DNA from: Streptomyces sp. V1I1 | Lineage (GTDB): Bacteria; Actinomycetota; Actinomycetes; Streptomycetales; Streptomycetaceae | Direction of reading: 5' to 3' | Assembly (NCBI RefSeq): GCF_030817355.1 | Contig: NZ_JAUSZH010000001.1 | Coordinates: 1,302,001-1,366,000 of the forward strand | Length of the DNA stretch: 64,000 nucleotides | Shown: positions 33,655 to 43,138 of the stretch, piece after piece | Numbering within the stretch: position 1 is the first letter of the stretch | Layout of the letters: every line of letters begins with the position of its first letter | Notes under the pieces: generated by a model | Told to the model about the DNA's origin: nothing | The model's database searches: none | The model's input: the letters and a program-made list of their open reading frames with translations, nothing else | Made by a program: the position numbers and the translations under genes

Positions 33655-34487
33655 GAGGTCCCGCCCGCCGGCCCGGGCAGTGCCAGCAGATCGCTGTGGT
33701 GCACCACCACCTGCAACTGGCCCGCCTCACACGCGGCCAGGCGGCGCCGCAGATACGCCTCGGCGCGCGAGGCGAGGCCGGGGCGCTGCTCGCAGGCCGC
33801 GCCGACCCAGCCCCGTAGCCACTCCGCCGTCAGCGCCGACTCATCGGCGCCGAGCCGCCACGGGCTGGGGTGCGCCCGTACCGTCGCCCCTTGCCGTGCG
33901 AAGGCCTCGGAGGCCGCCGTTACGGCGTCGGGCCCGAGCAGGCCGTTACGGCGCTGGTGGGCGTTGAAAGCGGCGGCGAGCTCGGCATCCAGCGGTTCGG
34001 CCGGTGTCAGCTTGACCCGCCCGACCACGGAGAGCGCCAGCAGTGCCGGGCATTCGGCCCTCGCGCAGGCTTTGGCGAGCCCGTCCATCTCGTCGCGGGT
34101 GAGCACGTCCAGCAGAGCGGACGCCGTCAACAGCGAGGTGCCGGCCAGGTCTTCAGCGGTCAGGCGGCCGATTTCACCGGGTTCGGCGGCGACCGTCACG
34201 CTGCTGCCGTCAGCCGCCGTACGGGGCATCCGCACGGCGGCCAGTTCGAGCAGAGCGGGGTCACGGTCGTTGAGGATCCAGTGCTGGGGGCCGTTCAGCC
34301 GGGGCGCCAGCCAGCGTCCCATGGAGCCGGTGCCGCAGCCGAGATCGCGAATCACCAGCCCCGCATCCTCTCGCTTCAGACGCCTGAGCAGCGGTTCGAG
34401 GAGTCCGGATGCGCGGGCGGCGGCGTCGGCGCCTTCCCGCAGCTCCAGCCACTCGGGGGCATAACGAGGCACGTCGGTCGTACTCAC
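33651..34487 (-). CDS. Class I SAM-dependent methyltransferase
   Basis: 278 residues from GTG 34487. The SAM motif is LVIRDLGCGTGSMGRWLAPR, with WILNDRDPALLELAA after it and a TSALLDVLTRDEMD-like segment as motif IV. The start overlaps the glycosyltransferase stop (GTGA) and the stop overlaps the flippase-like gene, so it is translated within a five-gene minus-strand operon. It probably methylates the pathway intermediate or final product; N, O or C specificity cannot be told. Confidence 0.87.
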   Translation of the reverse strand: MSTTDVPRYAPEWLELREGADAAARASGLLEPLLRRLKREDAGLVIRDLGCGTGSMGRWLAPRLNGPQHWILNDRDPALLELAAVRMPRTAADGSSVTVAAEPGEIGRLTAEDLAGTSLLTASALLDVLTRDEMDGLAKACARAECPALLALSVVGRVKLTPAEPLDAELAAAFNAHQRRNGLLGPDAVTAASEAFARQGATVRAHPSPWRLGADESALTAEWLRGWVGAACEQRPGLASRAEAYLRRRLAACEAGQLQVVVHHSDLLALPGPAGGTS

Positions 34488-35611
34488 GCGGCCCTCCGGG
34501 GTTCGAGTATGAGCTGTTCCAGGGCACCGGCCAGCTTCCGCGATGTCGTCTCCCACCCGTCCAGCGCTGTGCGCCGGTCGCCTGCTGCCGCCTTCAGCCG
34601 ACGGCGCAGGCCGGGGTCGCCGAACCAGCGGCGCAGCGCCGCGGGGAGTGCCGCCGGGTCTTCCGACGGTACGAGGATGCCCGGCACGCTGCCGTCGGGC
34701 GCGCGCCCGACCGCCTCCGGGAGACCGCCGACAGCCGTCGCCAGCACGGGGATGCCGCGTGCGAGCGCCTCGGTCGCGGCCATGCCGTACGTCTCGGCGT
34801 ACGAGGTGAGCACCATGAAGTCGGCGGCGGCGTAGCTCGCGTCGAGCTCCGCACCGGCCTGGGGTCCCACGAGGCTCACTCGGTCGCCGAGGCCGTACTC
34901 CTCGATCAGCTCCCTCAGGCCGGCGACATAGCCGGGGTCCTGATCGAGGCCGCCGGCGCACACGCAGTCCCAGGGCAGGTCCGCGACGGCCGCGAGTGCC
35001 TTCACCAGCCGGTACTGTCCCTTGCGCGGAGTCACCGACGCAACGCACAGGAGCCGCGAGACACCGTCGGTGCCGGGCGCCGGGGGCTCGATGTCGACGC
35101 CGGGGGCGGCGACATGGACCCGGCCTGAGGCGAGGCCGTGGTGGGCCACGAGCCTGCGGGCCGCCCACTCGCTGGTCGCCACGACCGCCGGAACGGCGCG
35201 CAGAGTTTCGCGTTCCAAGGCGTCCAGGGCCGCCGCCCGGGCGGGGGCGAGTCCTGTCTCGTCGCCCAGCGGCAGATGCACCAGCACCGCCAGGCGTAGC
35301 CGTTCGGCCTCGGGGACGACGATGTCGGGAACGGCGCAGGCGACGAGTCCGTCGAGGAGGACGACGGTGCCGTCCGCCGACTCCGCCAGGACTCGCGCCA
35401 GTTCGGCGCGGGCGGCCGCTGCGGGCTCGGGCCAGCTGCCCGCGACGGCGTGCTCGTGGACCTGCCAGCCGATTCCGGGCAATTCCTGGCAAACACGGCG
35501 GTCGTAGACATTGCCGCCACTCGGCGCGGCCGGATCGTCGACGCCCCCGGGCATGACGATATGCACCGAGCGCGAGTGCGGGGCGGCCGCATGAACATCG
35601 GCGCGGTTCAC
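34484..35611 (-). CDS. GT4-type glycosyltransferase
   Basis: 375 residues from GTG 35611, overlapping the PTPS-homologue stop (GTGA). The N-terminal acceptor domain begins [20 protein letters not shown]. The C-terminal donor domain has the GT-B/GT4 signature [40 protein letters not shown] and [19 protein letters not shown], with the EX7E-like region intact. It would attach a sugar from a nucleotide donor to the pathway product or to a lipid carrier. Confidence 0.88.
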   Translation of the reverse strand: MNRADVHAAAPHSRSVHIVMPGGVDDPAAPSGGNVYDRRVCQELPGIGWQVHEHAVAGSWPEPAAAARAELARVLAESADGTVVLLDGLVACAVPDIVVPEAERLRLAVLVHLPLGDETGLAPARAAALDALERETLRAVPAVVATSEWAARRLVAHHGLASGRVHVAAPGVDIEPPAPGTDGVSRLLCVASVTPRKGQYRLVKALAAVADLPWDCVCAGGLDQDPGYVAGLRELIEEYGLGDRVSLVGPQAGAELDASYAAADFMVLTSYAETYGMAATEALARGIPVLATAVGGLPEAVGRAPDGSVPGILVPSEDPAALPAALRRWFGDPGLRRRLKAAAGDRRTALDGWETTSRKLAGALEQLILEPRRAA

Positions 35612-36006
35612 AGGGTGCGCTCGTAACTCGCCCAGGCGATATGTGATTCGTGCAGGGTGACCGTGATGCCGGCCAGGCCGCGGGCGCCCTCGCCCAGAGC
35701 CCCTGCGTGCACCCGGTCGGCGAGACGGTCGGCGATGACCTTCGCCAGGAATTCCGTACTGGTATTGGTGCCCGCGAAGTCGGATTCGTCGTCGAGATTG
35801 CGGTAGTTCAACTCGCCGACCAAGGCGCCGAGTTCCCGGGTGGCCAGTCCGATGTCGACAACGATGTTGTCGGCGTCCAACTCGGCGCGGCGGAAGGTGG
35901 CGTCCACAAGGAACGTCGCTCCGTGCAGGCGCTGCGCGGGGCCGAAGACCTCTCCACGGAAGCTGTGAGCGATCATGAGGTGGTCGCGGACGGTGATGCT
36001 GAACAA
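35608..36006 (-). CDS. 6-pyruvoyltetrahydropterin synthase homologue with altered metal site
   Basis: 132 residues. The T-fold is recognisable: [41 protein letters not shown], and LNYRNLDD for the LNH.NLD motif. In true PTPS/QueD the metal motif is HGH and a catalytic Cys lies just before it; here the motif is HGA and the protein has no Cys at all. From memory, S. coelicolor SCO6650 is a similar divergent homologue near SCO6655. TTG 36006 is the best start (GGAGGG eight bases upstream); GTG 36033 is possible. Activity is likely not that of PTPS. Confidence 0.82.
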   Translation of the reverse strand: MFSITVRDHLMIAHSFRGEVFGPAQRLHGATFLVDATFRRAELDADNIVVDIGLATRELGALVGELNYRNLDDESDFAGTNTSTEFLAKVIADRLADRVHAGALGEGARGLAGITVTLHESHIAWASYERTL

Positions 36007-36083
36007 CGGATGACCCTCCAGGTGTGGCGGCACATCGGACCCTGTACTGGGACCCTGTAGTACGGCTGGCTTGTTCTCGTTGT

Positions 36084-37076
36084 TCAGGCCGGGTCAGCAG
36101 CGGTTTCGTAGAGAACACGGTGGCACAGCCCCGGGAGCTCCCCGGAGGTGAGCCTCGGCAGCACCTCCGGCAGTTCGTCGAAGGCGCACTCGCCGGTGAT
36201 CAGCGCGTCGAAGGCGGGGTCGGCGAGCAGGTCGAGCGCGAGCGCGAGGCGGTCGGCGAAGGTCCGGCTGGAGCGCCGTGAGGGGGACACCATCCCCACC
36301 TGGCTGCTGCGCAGTACCAGGCGGCGGGAGTGGAAGGCCTCCCCCAGCGGCAGGCTGATCCGGCGATCGCCGTACCAGCTCAGCTCGACAACCGTCCCTT
36401 CCGGGGCAAGGAGTTCCAGTGAGCGCGCGAGCCCGTCCTCGGTGGCGCTGGCATGGACGACGAGATCGCAGTCGCCCGCGGCGTCCTCGGGGAGCGCGAA
36501 GTCGACGCCGAGCGCGCGGGCGATCCCGGCACGCATGGGATCCGCGTCGACGAGTTGCACGCGGACGGCGGGGTACCGGGCGAGGACGGCGGCGACGCAG
36601 GCGCCGACCATGCCGGCCCCGACCACCGCGATCCGGTCGCCGATCAGGGGCGCGGCGTCCCACACGGCGTTCACCGCGGTCTCCACCGTCCCGGCCAGCA
36701 CGGCCCGGGCGGCGGGGACGGTGTCCGGCACGGGCGTCACGGCGCTCGCGGGGACGACGTAGCGGGTCTGGTGCGGGTAGAGGCAGAAGACCGTACGGCC
36801 GAGGAGGTGCTGTGGTCCTTCTTCGACCAGGCCGACGTTGAGATAGCCGTACTTGACCGGCCCGGGGAACTCGCCGTCCTGGAACGGCGCCCGCATCGCG
36901 GTGTGCTGGCTCTCCGGCACGCCACCGCGGAAGACGAGGGTCTCCGTTCCGCGGCTCACGCCGGAACAGAGGGTGCGCACCAGAACCTCGTCGGCGGCGG
37001 GCGTGGGCAAGGAGACGTTCCGTATCTCGCCGTGGCCGGGAGAGCGGAGCCAGAAGGCACGGGCGGCGCGCTTCAT
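36084..37076 (-). CDS. Zinc-binding-type alcohol dehydrogenase (MDR family)
   Basis: 330 residues from ATG 37076 with AGGAG upstream. MDR features: [33 protein letters not shown], and a Rossmann core [20 protein letters not shown] followed by [12 protein letters not shown]. The four-Cys structural zinc lobe of classical ADHs is missing, as in the BchC-like branch. It is the first gene of the operon with the PTPS homologue and glycosyltransferase. Its start is preceded by a duplicated copy of its own leader (see the 11-codon frame). Confidence 0.85.
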   Translation of the reverse strand: MKRAARAFWLRSPGHGEIRNVSLPTPAADEVLVRTLCSGVSRGTETLVFRGGVPESQHTAMRAPFQDGEFPGPVKYGYLNVGLVEEGPQHLLGRTVFCLYPHQTRYVVPASAVTPVPDTVPAARAVLAGTVETAVNAVWDAAPLIGDRIAVVGAGMVGACVAAVLARYPAVRVQLVDADPMRAGIARALGVDFALPEDAAGDCDLVVHASATEDGLARSLELLAPEGTVVELSWYGDRRISLPLGEAFHSRRLVLRSSQVGMVSPSRRSSRTFADRLALALDLLADPAFDALITGECAFDELPEVLPRLTSGELPGLCHRVLYETAADPA

Positions 37077-37127
37077 CTGCGTACTCCTGAACAATCGGCG
37101 CGCTTCATGTGCGTGCTCCTGAACATT
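37064..37127 (-). repeat. 32-bp tandem duplication of the dehydrogenase leader, creating an 11-codon frame
   Basis: Units 37064-37095 and 37096-37127 differ at three bases and each carries AGGAG plus an ATGAAGCGCGCC start. The upstream copy therefore opens an 11-codon frame ([11 protein letters not shown], 37108-37073) whose TGA overlaps the real ATG as ATGA. It may couple translation of the dehydrogenase. Confidence 0.8.
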
Positions 37128-37217
37128 CGGGCGACGTTTGACGTACTGATCTTTAACAAGCCGCGGCCACGGTACGCGGCACCATTGACTCTGTCACGCA
37201 GCCGGAGGGCGGCAAGG

Positions 37218-37949
37218 GTGGCCCTGAACAACACGTACGACAGGCGGCTGCTGCGCCAGGAGACAGCCGCTGGAGCGGGTGCGCAGCTACTTCTGCTGAC
37301 CCTTCTCGGCACGGCGATCGGCCTGGGGCCCGCGGGGTGGCTGACAGGCCTGGCGTTCGCGCTCGTGACCTGGGCCGTGCTCACGCGCGCCGTGCACCGC
37401 TCGTGGCTCAGCTCCTTCGGGGCCGCCAACCGCGTCACCCTCGCGCGGGCGACACTCGTCGGGGGCGTGACCGCCCTGGTCGCGGACTCTTTCGAGAGTC
37501 CGCCGCCGGTCACGCTCCTGGTCGCGCTCACGACGGTGGCGCTGATCCTCGACGCGGTCGACGGCCAGGTCGCCCGCCGCACCGGGACTGCTTCCCCCCT
37601 GGGCGCGCGCTTCGACATGGAAGTCGATGCCTTCTTGATTCTGGTACTCAGCATTTATGTCGCCACGTCGATGGGCCCCTGGGTCCTGCTGATCGGCACG
37701 ATGCGCTACGCCTTCGTCGCGGCGGCCCGGGTTCTGCCGTGGCTGAACGGCGCCCTGCCTCCGAGCACGGGCCGCAAGACGGTGGCGGCGCTGCAGGGGA
37801 TCGTGCTTCTGGTGGTAGGCGCCGGAGTCGTCCCGCGCCTGCCGGCGTACGCGGCGGTCTTCTCGGCGCTGGCCCTGCTCATCTGGTCCTTCGGACGTGA
37901 CATCAGGTGGCTGTGGGGCGTCAGGGACCGGCTTACCCACGGAAACTAG
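37218..37949 (+). CDS. CDP-alcohol phosphatidyltransferase family protein
   Basis: 243 residues from GTG 37218 with GGAGGG upstream. The CDP-AP signature is complete: DAVDGQVARRTGTASPLG then ARFDMEVDAF (D-x2-D-G-x2-A-R-x8-G-x3-D-x3-D). About six transmembrane helices surround it. The family joins a CDP-activated alcohol, usually CDP-diacylglycerol, to an alcohol acceptor in the membrane. Divergent from the dehydrogenase operon, so it probably belongs to the same pathway and suggests a lipid-linked product. Confidence 0.87.
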   Translation: MALNNTYDRRLLRQETAAGAGAQLLLLTLLGTAIGLGPAGWLTGLAFALVTWAVLTRAVHRSWLSSFGAANRVTLARATLVGGVTALVADSFESPPPVTLLVALTTVALILDAVDGQVARRTGTASPLGARFDMEVDAFLILVLSIYVATSMGPWVLLIGTMRYAFVAAARVLPWLNGALPPSTGRKTVAALQGIVLLVVGAGVVPRLPAYAAVFSALALLIWSFGRDIRWLWGVRDRLTHGN

Positions 37950-38031
37950 GCAACACTGCCTCCAACAGGTACCTTTCGCTCCCTGAGTTGCACAGTGCGG
38001 CGCGCCCCAACACGGGGAGGGGAGAGGCCCA

Positions 38032-39897
38032 ATGCAAGGAAGCGGTCCTCCATTCTGTGCCGAACGGCCGCGCTCGGGGGGTCTGGCCGACTCTGTGTAC
38101 GAGACTGCCGATCGCGATCCCTCCCTGGTGCAGCTCACCCGCCGGACGGGGACAGGGCCGGATGACTGGGAGCCGATCGGCGCGGAGCAGTTCCGCGACG
38201 AAGTCACGGCCGTGGCCAGGGGGTTCCTGGCCGGCGGCATCCGGTTCGGTGACCGGGTCGCGCTGATGTCCCGTACTCGCTACGAGTGGACGGTTCTGGC
38301 GTACGCCTTGTGGTCCGTCGGCGCCGAGATCGTTCCGGTCTACCCCACGTCGTCCATCGAGCAGGTGCGCTGGATCCTGAACGACGCCCAGGTCCGGGCC
38401 ATCGTGGTCGAGAACGAGAACCATGCGATGACCGTGGCGGCGGCCTCCGACGCGGTGACCCGGCTGTCAGCGATCTGGCAAATGGACCTTGGCTGTGTGG
38501 CGGCCCTGATCGACCAGGGCCTCGGCGTGGACGATGACCTGATCCACCGTCACCGTGCCGCTGTTCTGCCGGACCAGATCGCCGCGATCTGCTACACCTC
38601 CGGCACCACCGGAACGCCCAAGGGCTGCCTCGTCACCCACGCCAATCTGGCCGCCGAATGCGACATCCTGATCGAAGGCTGGGGCGGGATCCTCGCCGAG
38701 CCGGGTGTGCAGCCGTCGATCCTCAACTTCCTGCCCGTCGCGCACATTTACGGGCTGATGGTCGTGGTCGCCTGTCTGCGGGGCGGCATCCGCCTCGGCC
38801 ACCAGCCCGAGCTGACGCCCGAGACGCTGCTCCCCGCTCTGGCGTCCTTCCAGCCCACCTTTCTTTTCGCCGTGCCGTACATCTTCGAGAGGATCTTCCA
38901 CCGGGCCCGCCGCGTGGCCGAGGACGCAGGACACCTCAGCCTCTTCGACAAGGCCGCGGCCGTCGCGGTGCGCTACGCCGAGGCCGTGGAGCGACGCTCC
39001 ATCGGCTCGGGCCATGGCCCGAGCCCGTCCCTGAAGGTCCTGCACGCTGTGTACGACCGCCTGGTGTACAGCCAGTTGCGCGCCGTACTGGGCGGCCAGG
39101 TGCGCAACGCGGTGTCCGGCGGCTCGACGCTGCGAAGGGAGCTGGGACTGTTCTTCGCGGGGACGGGCGTCACCGTCTACGACGGGTACGGCCTCACCGA
39201 GACCGCGGGTGCGATCACGGCCCAGCCGCCGGGATTTGTCAGATTCGGCACGGTGGGCCGGCCGATTCCCGGCTGCGCGCTGCACATCGCGGATGACGGC
39301 GAGGTGTGGGTCCGCGGCGACACGGTCTTCGCCGGCTACCTCAACAACCCCAAGGCCACCGAGGCGGTGCTGCGCGACGGGTGGTTCGCCACCGGCGACA
39401 CGGGCCATCTCGACGACGAGGGCTATCTCGTCATCACGGGGCGCAAGAAGGACGTCATCATCACCAGCGGCGGCAAGAGCGTGGCTCCGCTGCCCCTGGA
39501 AGAGCAGTTGCGCCACCATCCGCTGATCTCGCAGTGCCTGGTCGTGGGCGACGACCAGCCGTACATCGCGGCGCTCATCACGGTGGACCCGGAGGCGCTG
39601 GCGCACTGGCAGAGCCTCAAGGGGAAGCAGCCTGCGGACGTGTCGGCGATGACCGACGACGAGGATCTGCGGGCGCAGATCCAGCGGGCGGTCTCCCGGG
39701 CCAACACCCAGGTCTCGAGGGCCGAGTCCATCCGCGCGTTCCGCATCCTGCCAAGCGAGTTCAGCGTGACGGAGGGGCTGATGACGCCGACACTGAAACT
39801 GCGGCGCCGGGCGATCACGGGAGCGTACGCGGCGGACATCGATGCGCTGTACGCACTGAGGAGGCCCTACGCGCCGGGGACATGGCCCAGCACCTGA
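38032..39897 (+). CDS. AMP-dependent acyl-CoA synthetase/ligase
   Basis: 621 residues from ATG 38032 with GGGGAGAGG upstream. Adenylate-forming motifs: YTSGTTGTPKGCLVTH (A3), YDGYGLTETAGAI (A5), GWFATGDTGHLDDEGYLVIT (A7) and GRKKDVIITSGGKSVAP (A8). Length and sequence fit long-chain fatty acid CoA ligases of the FadD15 type. It follows the CDP-alcohol phosphatidyltransferase by 82 bp and may supply acyl groups to the cluster, or be an independent gene. Confidence 0.9.
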   Translation: MQGSGPPFCAERPRSGGLADSVYETADRDPSLVQLTRRTGTGPDDWEPIGAEQFRDEVTAVARGFLAGGIRFGDRVALMSRTRYEWTVLAYALWSVGAEIVPVYPTSSIEQVRWILNDAQVRAIVVENENHAMTVAAASDAVTRLSAIWQMDLGCVAALIDQGLGVDDDLIHRHRAAVLPDQIAAICYTSGTTGTPKGCLVTHANLAAECDILIEGWGGILAEPGVQPSILNFLPVAHIYGLMVVVACLRGGIRLGHQPELTPETLLPALASFQPTFLFAVPYIFERIFHRARRVAEDAGHLSLFDKAAAVAVRYAEAVERRSIGSGHGPSPSLKVLHAVYDRLVYSQLRAVLGGQVRNAVSGGSTLRRELGLFFAGTGVTVYDGYGLTETAGAITAQPPGFVRFGTVGRPIPGCALHIADDGEVWVRGDTVFAGYLNNPKATEAVLRDGWFATGDTGHLDDEGYLVITGRKKDVIITSGGKSVAPLPLEEQLRHHPLISQCLVVGDDQPYIAALITVDPEALAHWQSLKGKQPADVSAMTDDEDLRAQIQRAVSRANTQVSRAESIRAFRILPSEFSVTEGLMTPTLKLRRRAITGAYAADIDALYALRRPYAPGTWPST

Positions 39898-40406
39898 ACT
39901 GTTTCGATCTGTTCTGGTCGCATGCCCTCACGGGAGACGACGCAACGGCCTCTCTGGAAGAGTCTGCGTTCAGGTCTACGCCTCAGCGTAACTAGAAATC
40001 TTCAGGCGTTGGGGCCATGAATCACTCGCCCGCAATGTGTCTCGTTTTTTGGCGGAAAGAGAAATCAAATCCCGCGTCCGGCGGCGCATCACGAGCATGC
40101 CCGCAGGTCTGCTCGGATTTCACAAGATACCGCGAAAGCCGGGGAGTTCACCCGCCCCCGCCTGCTGACGCCGCACCAAGGCCCCGTAAGCCACTGCACT
40201 TGTCAGCATCCAGCACACAAGTATTCGGCAAGCAAGCGGTGGGTCCGGACTGACCGAAATGCGACGCGGCACGGTAAGTGAATAGCGGAGGGACTCATTT
40301 CGGACTATCACGCGGGCACTTGCCAGACCTACGGTCGCTATTGCTCCGCACATTGACTGGCGAACTGCAGCAATGTGGTCCGAATCGACCATTGGGGGTA
40401 CCACTC
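39898..40406 (+). other. 509-bp gene-free region
   Basis: No convincing gene. The 78-codon frame at 40017-40253 has poor Streptomyces codon pattern. The 3' part, which is less GC-rich, probably holds the promoter of the secreted protease; a TTGACT at 40353-40358 is a possible -35, with no good -10. Confidence 0.5.
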
Positions 40407-41420
40407 GTGCGCAGTCTCAGACAGGCACTACTACCGCTGGCCACTGCCGCAATGCTGGCATTGGTCGGGGCGGGTCCCGCCACGGCGGGACCCGCGCCCA
40501 GCGGGCCCGGATCCGCCGCCCCCGCCGGGGCCGTCCCGGCCGGGGCCACCACCGCCGGCGCCACTCCGCGGCTCGCCAACGGCACGCCGGTCGACTCGGC
40601 GTCCGCCGCCGCCGCGCTGGCCCGCTACTGGACACCGGAGCGGATGAAGAAGGCCATCCCGCTCGACCGGACAGCCGGGTCGCAGCGCGCCGCCCAGAGC
40701 AAGGCCGGACCCACCGGGAAGCCGGGATCAACCCCGCCCGCCCAGGGGCGGGTGGACACGGTCAGGCCGCTGGTCACCGAATCCGCCGCGGTGGGCAAGG
40801 TGTTCTTCACCAACCCCAGCAACGGACTCAATTACACCTGCTCGGCCAGTGCCATCAACAGTCCCTCCAAGCAGATGCTGATCACCGCCGGGCACTGCGT
40901 ACACGGGGGCAGCGGCGGCACCTGGATGACAAACTGGACCTATGCGCCGCGCTTCCGCACCGGCGTCCGCCCCTTCGGCACCTACGCGGCCAAGCAGTTC
41001 CGCACCTTCAACGCCTGGATCAACAACAGTGACCTCGGCCGGGACGTGGCGATGGTGACCACCTGGCCGCTCAACGGCAACAAGATCGTCAACGTCACCG
41101 GCGGTCACGGACTGAGCTGGAACTTCTCGCGCACCCAGGCCATGACCGTGATGGGCTACCCGGGCAACCGCGACAACGGCCAGCTCCAGTGGGCCTGCCA
41201 GGGCACCACGCGAGCGGTCAGCGACGGCCGCATAGAACTCCAGTGTGACTTCGGCGGCGGATCGAGCGGCGGGCCGTGGCTGCGGGAGTTCAACGACTCC
41301 AACGGCCTGGGGTCCGTCAACGGGGCGATGAGCACGCTCGCCTCAGGCGGCTGGAACCGGAGCTCGTACTTCGATGACTCCGTCAAGGCGATGTTCGACG
41401 CCCAGGGCAGCGTCACCTGA
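40407..41420 (+). CDS. Secreted trypsin-like serine peptidase
   Basis: 337 residues from GTG 40407. A signal peptide (LLPLATAAMLALVGAGPATA) and an Ala/Pro/Gly-rich propeptide with ARYWTPERMKKAIPLD precede a chymotrypsin-fold domain. The triad is visible: His in LITAGHCVHGG, Asp in SDLGRDVAMVTTW, Ser in FGGGSSGGPWL. It is exported and probably matured by removal of the propeptide. Downstream is a 75-residue secreted peptide carrying the same YWTPER motif. Confidence 0.9.
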   Translation: MRSLRQALLPLATAAMLALVGAGPATAGPAPSGPGSAAPAGAVPAGATTAGATPRLANGTPVDSASAAAALARYWTPERMKKAIPLDRTAGSQRAAQSKAGPTGKPGSTPPAQGRVDTVRPLVTESAAVGKVFFTNPSNGLNYTCSASAINSPSKQMLITAGHCVHGGSGGTWMTNWTYAPRFRTGVRPFGTYAAKQFRTFNAWINNSDLGRDVAMVTTWPLNGNKIVNVTGGHGLSWNFSRTQAMTVMGYPGNRDNGQLQWACQGTTRAVSDGRIELQCDFGGGSSGGPWLREFNDSNGLGSVNGAMSTLASGGWNRSSYFDDSVKAMFDAQGSVT

Positions 41421-41442
41421 CAACCTGACAAGGAGCAGTCCA

Positions 41443-41670
41443 ATGCGTCGCAGTAGCTTGAGCCGATGGGGAACCGCCGCCGTCCTGCTCGCCGCTGTCG
41501 TGGCTGTGGCCGCATGGCGTACGGCCGCGGCCGCCTCGGCCCCCAAGCCGCAGCCGGACTCAGGGACCACCAGCAGCGATGTGCGGCAGGGCCCCGACGA
41601 GGTGCGGGACTACTGGACGCCGGAACGGACGAAGGGGGCCCGGCCGGCCCCCATGCCGGAAGACAGCTGA
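41443..41670 (+). CDS. Small secreted protein sharing the YWTPER propeptide motif
   Basis: 75 residues from ATG 41443 with AAGGAG upstream, 22 bp after the protease stop and surely co-transcribed. An N-terminal signal segment (WGTAAVLLAAVVAVAAW) is followed by a short hydrophilic tail with VRDYWTPERTKGARPAP. The same motif (ARYWTPERMKKAIP) lies in the propeptide of the upstream protease. It may be a duplicated propeptide acting as chaperone or inhibitor in trans; this is inference. Confidence 0.75.
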   Translation: MRRSSLSRWGTAAVLLAAVVAVAAWRTAAAASAPKPQPDSGTTSSDVRQGPDEVRDYWTPERTKGARPAPMPEDS

Positions 41671-41707
41671 GGACGGCAGGCCGGACAAGTCGGCCCCGGG
41701 CCGATGA

Positions 41708-41750
41708 CGGGCGCGGGTGGTGCGGGCAACTCCCGTGCCCCCCGCGCCCG
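41708..41750 (+). terminator. Terminator after the protease/small peptide operon
   Basis: A long GC stem: CGGGCGCGGG... (41708-41726) pairs with ...CCGCGCCCG (41732-41750), about 16 of 19 bases matched, around a CAACT loop. It lies 38 bp after the small gene. Confidence 0.7.
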
Positions 41751-41897
41751 TTCGGCCTGGGAGGGATATGCGGCCCCGGACGGCGGCACCCGCACCAGCG
41801 GGCATGAAGGCCGCAGGCACTGAGCCCCGTCCCCCGAATCCCACAGCAGGCCATTTCGCCGTGCCGGGCTCCTGCCCGAGGCTGACATGTGCGTGAG

Positions 41898-42914
41898 TCA
41901 GGCGGGCATGCGCAGCACCGCCGCCCCGGTGATCCGGTCCGCCGCGAGGTCGTCCAGGGCGGTGTCCGCGTCCTTGAAGTCGTACGGGGTGACCATGGCC
42001 CGGAGCCGGTGGCCGGCCGCCGCGGCGAAGAAGTCCCGTCCGTCCTGGCGGGTGTTGGCGGTGACACTGCGCACGCTGCGTTCGCGGAAGAGATGCCGTT
42101 CGTATTGCAGCGGCGGGATGTCGGTGAGGTAGATGCCCGCGATGCTCAGTGTCCCGCCGCTGTCGAGTGCCTCCAGGGCTACGGGGACGAGGTCACCCAC
42201 CGGGGCGAAGAGGATCGCCGCGTCGAGCGGTTCGGGCGGCCGGGCGTGAGCGTCACCGGCCGAGGCGGCGCCGAGTTCCAGGGCGAGTGCCTGGGCGGCC
42301 GGGGACCGGGTGAGGACATGGACGACGGCGCCCTCGGCGATGGCGAGCTGCGCGGTGATATGGGCGGAGGCTCCGAAGCCGTAGATGCCGAGCCGGCCGC
42401 CGGGAGGGAGGTCGGCCCGGCGCAGCGCCCGGTAGCCGATGATCCCAGCACACAGCAGCGGGGCCAGCTCTTCGTCGGAGTATCCGCCGGGCAGCTCGTA
42501 CGCGTACGTCGCGGGCACGGTGGCGTACTGGGCATAGCCGCCGTGCGCGTCCCAACCGGTGTAGACGGACGAGGGGCACAGGTTCTCCTGTCCTCGGGCG
42601 CAGTACCGGCACACTCCGCACGTCCGGCGCAGCCAAGGAATTCCCACCCGGGTACCGACTCTCGGCACGGTGACCCCGGCGCCGACCGCGACGACTTCGC
42701 CGACGGCCTCGTGGCCGGGCACGACCCTCTCGCGATGCGGCGGCAGATCGCCGTCGCGGACATGGAGATCCGTGCGGCACACCCCGCATACGTGCACCCG
42801 GACCAGAACTTCGTCAGCCTCGGGTACCGGGACGGGCAGCTCGACGGGCTCGATCGCTCCGCTGCGGGCGGCATCGGCCACCCATGCCCGCATCGTCGTA
42901 GGAATTCCGCCCAC
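41898..42914 (-). CDS. Zinc-dependent alcohol dehydrogenase (MDR family)
   Basis: 338 residues from GTG 42914, which has GGAGGTGCCCCGG just upstream; ATG 42893 is the alternative. Catalytic zinc ligands are in [20 protein letters not shown] and [11 protein letters not shown]; the structural zinc lobe is [17 protein letters not shown] with four Cys. The cofactor loop is [15 protein letters not shown]. It oxidises or reduces an unknown alcohol or aldehyde in the cytoplasm. Stand-alone gene; resembles Mycobacterium AdhA-type enzymes. Confidence 0.92.
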   Translation of the reverse strand: MGGIPTTMRAWVADAARSGAIEPVELPVPVPEADEVLVRVHVCGVCRTDLHVRDGDLPPHRERVVPGHEAVGEVVAVGAGVTVPRVGTRVGIPWLRRTCGVCRYCARGQENLCPSSVYTGWDAHGGYAQYATVPATYAYELPGGYSDEELAPLLCAGIIGYRALRRADLPPGGRLGIYGFGASAHITAQLAIAEGAVVHVLTRSPAAQALALELGAASAGDAHARPPEPLDAAILFAPVGDLVPVALEALDSGGTLSIAGIYLTDIPPLQYERHLFRERSVRSVTANTRQDGRDFFAAAAGHRLRAMVTPYDFKDADTALDDLAADRITGAAVLRMPA

Positions 42915-43138
42915 CCGGGGCACCTCCCTCCACACCATCAGACCGCGGAGGGGCCGATCCGTCGAGGCGCGCCTGCACGGCGGCTGCGCCGGCCGCGATA
43001 CAAACGCAACGCGGAGGCACGGCGAATCCTGGGCAGAGAAGGAGTGGCCGCGTCATGTGACGCGATTTCTCCTTGGGGGCGGCGTGCCCGGCCAATAGCT
43101 TCCTATTGCCAGCACAACGTTGACCGAAAGGGGGAAAT

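Noticed and set aside
40017..40253. 78-codon open frame before the secreted protease
   Set aside because: No ribosome site and atypical codon use; treated as intergenic.
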